Positions 22,660 through 28,051 of a DNA stretch of 28,051 nt are shown piece after piece (position 1 is the stretch's first letter; every line of letters begins with the position of its first letter). Below the pieces are notes generated by a model, which worked only from the letters and a program-made list of their open reading frames with translations, had not been told where the DNA came from and made no database searches. The position numbers were made by a program, and so were the translations under genes. Location of the stretch: assembly GCA_024279575.1 (NCBI GenBank), contig JAJRRJ010000077.1, positions 1-28,051 of the forward strand, written 5' to 3'. This DNA is from Alphaproteobacteria bacterium (GTDB lineage Bacteria > Pseudomonadota > Alphaproteobacteria > Rhizobiales > Devosiaceae).

Positions 22660-24564
22660 TTATGCAGGTTCAACCAACATCCGGCCACGCATTTCAAGAT
22701 GCAAAGCATGACAGAACCACTGACAGTAGAACCAGTGAACACCGGGCCGGTCGGCAATAAAGGTGATGGACTGGGTTGCCTGCGGTCCAACCTCCATCGC
22801 CACTCCAAAGTTTACCATGCAGAACCCGTGGGTCAGGTCATCCACATCATCAATATTAGTGACATAGACAGTAACCTCATCACCCTGTTTGACGGTAAAT
22901 TTCTCCAGAGAGAAAACCGGCGCTGTTGAGTACATATAGACCCGCACCTTGTTGCCGTCACGAATGACATCAGCGGCATCTTCCAGATCCACTCCATCAG
23001 CTGCTGCCTGCACCAGCGCATCGGCAAAGGTGGGATCGTCGCGCTTGTAAAGCTGTGACGGATTAACCTTGGAACGATGTACAATGATGCTATCATGGGG
23101 CTCGGCAAAGGTTGAACCGTCGTGCACCACTTCCAGATTACCATTGGAAATATCAATGAGCTGCTCGTTTTCCGGTTTTAGCGGACCTACGTTTATGAAC
23201 CTGTCCTTGGAGAACTTGTTCATTGATATCAGCCACTTGCCGTCAGCTTCATTGGTTTCACCCATCGAGGTTGAGTTGTGCCCTGGTTGATAGGCCACAT
23301 CGACTTTTGAAATAATGGGATCAACATCTTCTCCCGCATAAAGCCGTTTGGCTTTGTCGATATTCCATTTGGCCACCTGACTGTCAAGGAACAGGGTTGT
23401 AAAGGCATTGCCCTCTCCATCAAAGGCTGTGTGCAAGGGACCAAGGCCCAGTTCAGGCTCGGCAACAATCACAGAGCGCGGATCGGCATTATCAGAAAAC
23501 AATGCATCCACTTTGGTCACATCGATCACCGAAACTGTTGGTGAAAGCTTGCCCGCGATCATAATGTGCTGACCGTCGGGTGCTGCATTTACCCCGTGAG
23601 GCGATGTGGGAATGGGAACGTAACGGGTATATTTTGACCCTTTGCGCCCATCAAGAACAGGAACACCGTTAAGCATCTGATAGTCGCCTGCGGCAACGCC
23701 CGCTTCAATGGCCTTAATGTCAAATATGACACAATGATCCATTTCATTAGCCATCATTTCAGCCAAATTCATGCCGTTTTCAGAGTTATAGCTGGAGGCA
23801 AAAGCATATTTGCCCTGATAATCAGCATCCACATTGTCAAGGTTGCCCGTGACCTGCAACTGCCATTTGACCTCCATTGTATCCCCGTCAATGGCGGTGA
23901 AAATAGATACATAGGTGGTCGGGTCATCCAGAACCGAACCATCATTGATCAGCGGCGCTTCATGCTCTCCATTACAGAATACATAGCCTGTACGCGGAAA
24001 CTTTTGCGGACGTAAACCATGAATGGAATAGGCATTGGGGATTTCGATAATCTTGTCGCACTTCATAATGTCAACACGAACACGGGCAACACGGGTGTTG
24101 GCCTTGTCGTTCATAAACAGATAGCGCCCGTCATAGGTACCATCGGTGAATGACATATGGGGGTGATGCAAATCACCGTTGTCATAGGTCTTTTTACCCT
24201 GTTTTGCCAACATGGCTTTGGTTGCAGGCAACAAACCGTCGGTGAGAATTTTCAGGGACTCATTGGTCTGCCCCCAGCCGGTAGCTGAACAACGGTTAAA
24301 CACGGGAACGCGCATCAGTTCGCGCATGGAAGGCACGCCTAAAATGCGCATTTCCCCGGTTTGCCCTGATGACCAGAACCCGTAATACTCATCCAGATCA
24401 CCCGGTTTTAATTCGTTCGCCGCCGCAGCTTTTGCTGGCGCGGTGGCAAGCAAAGCGCCACCACCGGCAGCAGCCACCGCTCCTGCCAGAACTGCTCCGC
24501 GTCCTGTTCCAGTCAGCAAAGCCCGTCTTGACATGCCGTTTTTTTCGTCAATATCGTCAGACAT
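22660..24564 (-). CDS. nosZ: Nitrous-oxide reductase NosZ (clade I, Tat-exported)
   Basis: NosZ reduces N2O to N2 in the periplasm. The 634-residue precursor has a twin-arginine signal (Arg13-Arg14, MSRRALLTGTG), the mark of clade I. The seven-bladed propeller carries the CuZ histidine motifs DLHHPH, CNGEHE, SPHGVN, GPLHTAFDG, PGHNSTSMGE and AEPHDS. The C-terminal cupredoxin domain holds CuA: His579, Cys614, Trp616, Cys618, His622 and Met625 (CQWFCHALHLEM). All expected ligands are present, so the enzyme looks functional. ATG 24564 lies within the nosR end (8-base overlap), with AAGGAG 8 bases upstream. Its assembly depends on nosDFYL downstream. Confidence 0.98.
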   Translation of the reverse strand: MSDDIDEKNGMSRRALLTGTGRGAVLAGAVAAAGGGALLATAPAKAAAANELKPGDLDEYYGFWSSGQTGEMRILGVPSMRELMRVPVFNRCSATGWGQTNESLKILTDGLLPATKAMLAKQGKKTYDNGDLHHPHMSFTDGTYDGRYLFMNDKANTRVARVRVDIMKCDKIIEIPNAYSIHGLRPQKFPRTGYVFCNGEHEAPLINDGSVLDDPTTYVSIFTAIDGDTMEVKWQLQVTGNLDNVDADYQGKYAFASSYNSENGMNLAEMMANEMDHCVIFDIKAIEAGVAAGDYQMLNGVPVLDGRKGSKYTRYVPIPTSPHGVNAAPDGQHIMIAGKLSPTVSVIDVTKVDALFSDNADPRSVIVAEPELGLGPLHTAFDGEGNAFTTLFLDSQVAKWNIDKAKRLYAGEDVDPIISKVDVAYQPGHNSTSMGETNEADGKWLISMNKFSKDRFINVGPLKPENEQLIDISNGNLEVVHDGSTFAEPHDSIIVHRSKVNPSQLYKRDDPTFADALVQAAADGVDLEDAADVIRDGNKVRVYMYSTAPVFSLEKFTVKQGDEVTVYVTNIDDVDDLTHGFCMVNFGVAMEVGPQATQSITFIADRPGVHWFYCQWFCHALHLEMRGRMLVEPA

Positions 24565-26800
24565 TTTTAGTCTCCTTTTTGGTGGTTGAGTTGTTAATCA
24601 TTCGATCCATTGCAGCGCCCGAATGGGCAGTGCTCTGGGCCAGTTTCTCCCGTTTTTTCTTTTTCATAATTCGAACGGGACATCTGTTGTCGTCCTGATA
24701 AAGAACCTGACAATTCAGACACGACAGACATTCGTTGGGGTTGATTTCACCCGTTGGGTGAATGGCCTGCACAAAACAATCATTGGCGCAGGTCTGGCAG
24801 GGGCTGCCACATTCTTTGTAGCGCTTAAGCCAGTCAAACATGCGCATCCGACCCGGCATGGCCAGTGCCGCGCCCAATGGACATAAATAGCGGCAATAAA
24901 AACGCTCGATAAACAGCCCGGCCCCCAAAACAATTGTTGCGAACAATACAAAGGGCCATGCGCGGGCAAACTTCAGAATAATCGTGGTTTTGAACGGCTC
25001 GACCTCTGCAAAATGTTCAGCGAGGGAAATGGAAACCATGGTCAGCCCGAACAATCCAAGAAATATGATGTACTTGACTGGCCACAGGCGTTCATGCAGG
25101 CCCCAGGGCAGCGTCCACTGGGGAACCTTGAAAAACCGCGCGATCTGGTTGGTTAGTTCCTGTAAGGCACCAAACGGGCATAACCATCCGCAATAACCGC
25201 CACGCCCCCAGAACAGCAACGTTACGGCCACCGACACCCAAAGGATGAATACCAGCGGGTCGAGCAAAAACGTATCCCAGGTGAAACCACTATTTATAGA
25301 GGCGCCCAGAGCCATCAAATTTACGATGGACAATTGGGCGTTTTGGCTCCAGCCCAGAAACACCAGAGTGACAACAAGGAAACCCATGCGGAACCAGTAA
25401 AATGCCCTTGCGTGCCGGGTGGCCTGTACCTGAAAGAAAAATACGCCGGTCAGAATGGTCAGCATCACAACGAGAATACCGATTTCAATTTTTTTATCGC
25501 GCCAGATACGCTGCCACAGGGCGGTGCGAGCCGCGGAATCATCGCTTATGCTATCGACAAGCACAGGGGCGCTATCTGAGGCCAGGGGGAGCAAAAACTG
25601 CGGTGGCACCTTATATCCCAGATTGAAAGTTATAAACCGCTTCTCAATGGCCCCCACAGAGCGTTGAACCAGCAATTGCAGTCGCCATGGCTGGGTTGGG
25701 TCGACGCCGGCATCTGCCGGGATCTTGAACAGGTCCAGTTCGGTAAAAGTGGGCGCACCTTCAATGGCCAATCCACCCAGCCGGCGATGTTGTTTGTCGC
25801 GAAAGCGAACTGATGTGTCACCCTGAATAAGCTGAATCCGGTCGAAAACGCCGCCCCGAACGTAACCCGACCCCTTAAATGAATACCGCCCGCGCCCCAT
25901 AACAAGAATGGCCTGCTCCCCTTCCTCAAGCCATTCCTGCAAGTTGGAAAACTCCGCTTCGCCCAACAAAGACAGGCCAATAGCGGGGAGCGAAACCAGA
26001 GCAACCTGCATATCAATATAGGTGTCGTCATCCGGCCCGGGGTCGGGACGCGCCATGGCCTTTTCATCCCCGGTCTCTGCAAATGCTGTGTTGATTTGGC
26101 CGACATCCAATGTGAGACGGCGAACCGACCCATCGCCTGACAAGGTCATCCAGTCGGCGATGTTTGCGTTTTGCATATCCAGTTCATAGGTGGGCCCGGA
26201 GTTGGCGATTTGAGAACTCAGGCCCCCAAGACCAAATATCCGCGCCACTTTAATAGACGAGCGAACAATGGAATCATCAATAATCATGATGGTAACCGTT
26301 GCCCCTGAAATGATATTCAGGTCATGTCCTTCGCCACCAGCTGCCACTTCAGCAACAATATCAAGCCCTGAATAGCTGGCTGTGAGCGCTTTGATTTTGG
26401 CATCGGGAATACCGATCAGAACAATCGGTTCTGAGTGCTTCACCAGTTCAGCGCGCAGCAGTTTCCCCTCAAGGTCAATTGCCACCATCACATGAATAGG
26501 TTTGCCTGAATATCCGGTGGTTCCCACAAAATCCGAGGTAATAAAGGCATACCCCAATAGTTCCTCGCCATTAAGAACCGGAACAACCGGTGCGCTTGTA
26601 TCCAGGGGGCCATAGGAGGTCGCCCCCTCTACCAGATCACTGGCGGTAACCTGTTGAATGAACCGAAGAATTTCAGGGGAGTTTGTTTGAGCTGATACAG
26701 GAAAAGCAAAAAGTAAAAGGCTGCTCAATAGTGCTGTAAAAAATACTAATGGTGTTTTTAAGATATAACCGGAAGCCGGTTTTAGTGTTGGGGAATTCAT
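24557..26800 (-). CDS. nosR: NosR, flavo-iron-sulfur membrane protein for N2O reduction
   Basis: NosR is an inner-membrane electron-transfer protein needed for nosZ expression and activity; it is thought to draw electrons from quinol. The 747-residue protein has a signal-like N-terminal helix and a periplasmic FMN-binding domain with the covalent-flavin motif SGAT at residues 165-168, the likely NosX target. A block of membrane helices then carries CGWLCPFGA (about 535) and CRYLCPLGA (about 635). Two ferredoxin-type clusters follow (CGSPCQTCANDC and CLSCLNCQ). Its ATG overlaps the upstream DUF2946 stop (ATGA) and its stop overlaps nosZ. The length matches the family. Confidence 0.97.
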   Translation of the reverse strand: MNSPTLKPASGYILKTPLVFFTALLSSLLLFAFPVSAQTNSPEILRFIQQVTASDLVEGATSYGPLDTSAPVVPVLNGEELLGYAFITSDFVGTTGYSGKPIHVMVAIDLEGKLLRAELVKHSEPIVLIGIPDAKIKALTASYSGLDIVAEVAAGGEGHDLNIISGATVTIMIIDDSIVRSSIKVARIFGLGGLSSQIANSGPTYELDMQNANIADWMTLSGDGSVRRLTLDVGQINTAFAETGDEKAMARPDPGPDDDTYIDMQVALVSLPAIGLSLLGEAEFSNLQEWLEEGEQAILVMGRGRYSFKGSGYVRGGVFDRIQLIQGDTSVRFRDKQHRRLGGLAIEGAPTFTELDLFKIPADAGVDPTQPWRLQLLVQRSVGAIEKRFITFNLGYKVPPQFLLPLASDSAPVLVDSISDDSAARTALWQRIWRDKKIEIGILVVMLTILTGVFFFQVQATRHARAFYWFRMGFLVVTLVFLGWSQNAQLSIVNLMALGASINSGFTWDTFLLDPLVFILWVSVAVTLLFWGRGGYCGWLCPFGALQELTNQIARFFKVPQWTLPWGLHERLWPVKYIIFLGLFGLTMVSISLAEHFAEVEPFKTTIILKFARAWPFVLFATIVLGAGLFIERFYCRYLCPLGAALAMPGRMRMFDWLKRYKECGSPCQTCANDCFVQAIHPTGEINPNECLSCLNCQVLYQDDNRCPVRIMKKKKREKLAQSTAHSGAAMDRMINNSTTKKETKNV

Positions 26801-27309
26801 GTTGTTTCAGACCTTCTCGAGAAAAAATGCGCGACCAAAAAAGTGGGTGGCGGGTCTGAGAAGGTATCATTGCCAAGCGCAACTGCTGGCGGGCCGCGAC
26901 AACTGACAAAACGATTTTTGGTCTGGGCAGGTGCTATGCTTTTCTGATTTTCATATGTCACATAGTGCGCAAACTCAGGCGTATAAAACCCTGTAACCAG
27001 AGGGGGGGAAATACACGAATGGGTGTCTCTGGTAAGGGTGCATTTGCAAACAGTTTGCAAATTCTGAGGGGCATTGTCCTGCCCGGAACCATCTTTTGGC
27101 ACATTTATCTGAACGAGTTGAAGTCCTGAACCGGTACATATCACGGCCAAGGTATCAGAGTTTTGCGCTGCCAGTGCCATTGCCGCGGGAACAGATTGTC
27201 CAACAACTAAAAACAGGCATATTAAGGAGAGTCTTATCCCCCTCTCCCAAACTGCTGAAGCTGGAGATTGGCGAAGAAATGTCCAAAAATTTATTAGCCA
27301 CCGGGGCAT
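26797..27309 (-). CDS. DUF2946-like exported Cys-containing protein at the head of the nos operon
   Basis: The 170-residue protein starts at ATG 27309 (GGAA 6 bases upstream); ATG 27354 is an alternative. A hydrophobic segment (about residues 26-47) is followed by ALA, suggesting export. The mature part has ICTGSG, then VCKCTL and HSC, and a later SCRGPPA close to the RAPP motif I associate with DUF2946 proteins. A cysteine-rich periplasmic protein translationally coupled to nosR (ATGA) suggests a part in copper supply or NosR/NosZ maturation, but no function is established. The C-terminal 50 residues (after about 120) are unusually long for the family. The family call is from pattern memory. 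Confidence 0.6.
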   Translation of the reverse strand: MPRWLINFWTFLRQSPASAVWERGIRLSLICLFLVVGQSVPAAMALAAQNSDTLAVICTGSGLQLVQINVPKDGSGQDNAPQNLQTVCKCTLTRDTHSCISPPLVTGFYTPEFAHYVTYENQKSIAPAQTKNRFVSCRGPPAVALGNDTFSDPPPTFLVAHFFSRRSETT

Positions 27310-27449
27310 AGTTGTTCCACAAATGCGAATTGCAATGCGTGCAAAACGATGCATCTATAGCGCTAATTCCCCCCCCCGATTTGATCCAGAACAAAGAATA
27401 TTCGGTTTTTCAAAATGATTGGGGATTTGAAGGAAAGTTATTGTTTGAA

Positions 27450-27463
27450 TTGATTTATCTCAA
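27450..27463 (-). promoter_or_regulatory. FNR/NnrR-type box upstream of the nos operon
   Basis: TTGATTTATCTCAA (TTGAG-ATAA-ATCAA on the nos strand) matches the FNR/DNR consensus TTGAT-N4-ATCAA at nine of ten fixed positions. It lies about 140 bases upstream of the first start codon. Members of the CRP/FNR family (FnrP, NnrR, Dnr) control nos genes in denitrifying alphaproteobacteria, so regulation by low oxygen or NO is likely. Confidence 0.6.
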
Positions 27464-27550
27464 ACGAAATTGCTGGAAATTTATTCATAATCCACTTAAT
27501 TGTCAGTGCAAGAATAAGTGCTTTTTATATAACAGGAGATGCTCAGGCAT

Positions 27551-27582
27551 GGCCGCAAGTGCTTAAAAAACTACCTGCGGCC
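27551..27582. repeat. Inverted repeat, possible terminator for the P-type ATPase gene
   Basis: GGCCGCA (27551-27557) and TGCGGCC (27576-27582) pair perfectly around an 18-base loop, about 45 bases past the ATPase stop. On the minus strand the T-tract lies in the loop, not after the stem, so ordinary intrinsic termination is doubtful. Confidence 0.35.
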
Positions 27583-27627
27583 TGTCTGATTTCACTTCCC
27601 GTCGTTAGTTTTGGGCCGGTTAGTACA

Positions 27628-28051
27628 TTATTTATCAAACTTATAACCAAGCAAGCGCAAAGCGTTGATGGTCACCAGAACGGTTGCGCCGGTATCGGCC
27701 AGGATCGCCATCCACAACGTGGTGACACCCATCATGGTGGTTACCAGAAAAACCGCCTTTAACCCCAGAGCAATTGTGATGTTCTGGTGGATGTTAGTCA
27801 TTGTTGCCCGGGACAGTTTTATCAGTGAGGGAACATCGGTTACCCGTTCATGCAACAGGGCGGCGTCTGCGGTTTCCAGCGCCACATCAGTCCCCCCTCC
27901 CATGGCAATACCAACATCGGCACGGGCCAACGCCGGGGCATCATTTATACCATCGCCCACCATGGCAATATCGCCCTTAAGCTTAAGCGCCTCAATTTCA
28001 TCAAGTTTATCCTGAGGCATCAGTTCGGATTTTACCTCAATACCCAGCTGA
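27628..28051 (-). CDS. Zn/Cd/Pb-type P1B ATPase, C-terminal part (gene continues beyond the window)
   Basis: The last 140 residues of a heavy-metal efflux ATPase are visible; the reading frame is open to the right edge. The partial sequence has KSELMPQDKLDEI, the hinge MVGDGINDAPALA, the phosphate-domain end GIAMGGGTDVALETADAALL and two final helices with HQNITIALGLKAVFLV and LADTGATVLVTINALRLL. The final-helix motif TGATVLV is typical of ZntA/CadA-type zinc, cadmium or lead exporters and differs from the CopA copper exporters. It therefore probably does not supply or remove copper for NosZ, despite being next to the nos operon. The metal-binding N-terminus and CPC site lie outside the window. 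Confidence 0.88.
   Translation of the reverse strand, partial: QLGIEVKSELMPQDKLDEIEALKLKGDIAMVGDGINDAPALARADVGIAMGGGTDVALETADAALLHERVTDVPSLIKLSRATMTNIHQNITIALGLKAVFLVTTMMGVTTLWMAILADTGATVLVTINALRLLGYKFDK

Larger units (their letters stand above)
27310..27627. promoter_or_regulatory. Upstream region of the nos operon (318 bases)
   Basis: This A/T-rich spacer holds the FNR-like box listed separately, a C9 run at 27369-27377 (G9 on the nos strand, about 60 bases upstream of the chosen start) and an inverted repeat near the ATPase end. Open frames here look random, and I see no gene. Confidence 0.6.

Noticed and set aside
27312..27566. 84-codon plus-strand frame in the nos upstream region
   Set aside because: It has no ribosome site or recognisable pattern, and it spans the FNR box and the C9 run.
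27628..28051. Copper P-type ATPase serving the nos operon
   Set aside because: The final-helix sequence LADTGATVLVTINALRLL is of the Zn/Cd (ZntA/CadA) type, not the CopA type.

Overview
The window looks like a chromosomal segment of a marine-type alphaproteobacterium. It has a moderate-GC genome, a nosRZDFYLX cluster with a DUF2946-like leader gene, a roseobacter-style soeABC sulfite dehydrogenase and an adjacent pyrC-pyrE pair. I cannot fix the genus. Rhodobacterales or a neighbouring order is my inference from gene content, not from a database search. No tRNA, rRNA, CRISPR, insertion sequence or phage gene was seen.

Layout. Positions 1-3137 (minus strand) hold a polytopic GT-C-like membrane protein that runs off the left edge and is cut by an in-frame TGA, a tiny GtrA-like membrane protein, and a SulP anion transporter. 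Positions 3338-5884 (plus) hold a polar amino-acid ABC importer (binding protein, permease, ATPase). Positions 6166-8600 hold a 49-residue membrane peptide, pyrC with an internal TGA, pyrE, and the last 38 codons of a lost AraC-type regulator. From 8601 to 12596 come cpdB (minus), a YbdK-type carboxylate-amine ligase (plus) and an exported EF-hand protein (plus). From 12617 to 17981 (minus) is soeA-soeB-soeC-mmsB. From 18240 to 27309 (minus) is one tightly packed operon, DUF2946-nosR-nosZ-nosD-nosF-nosY-nosL-nosX. The right edge holds the C-terminal end of a Zn/Cd-type P1B ATPase.

How it fits together. The nos genes encode N2O reductase (NosZ), its CuZ maturation machinery (NosDFY, NosL), the flavo-iron-sulfur electron donor NosR, and the ApbE-like flavin transferase NosX that would flavinylate NosR. 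A near-consensus FNR/NnrR box lies upstream. The soeABC genes encode a cytoplasmic-facing molybdenum sulfite dehydrogenase that feeds electrons to quinone, as expected of an organism oxidising organosulfonates or reduced sulfur. mmsB of valine degradation is attached to the end of that unit.

The most unusual aspect is gene integrity. Three genes that should be intact are broken by single lesions: TGA in the GT-C gene (142-144), TGA in pyrC (7331-7333, at the codon where the E. coli enzyme has Gly264) and a one-base frameshift in a G7 tract of nosY (20372-20378). Several other long G/C homopolymers (8-11 bases) sit in genes and leaders. A 19-bp exact direct repeat brackets the 3' half of nosX. 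I found no convincing wholly new system. The lesions, the DUF2946 leader, the paired palindromes upstream of soeA and the nosX repeat are the things to check.
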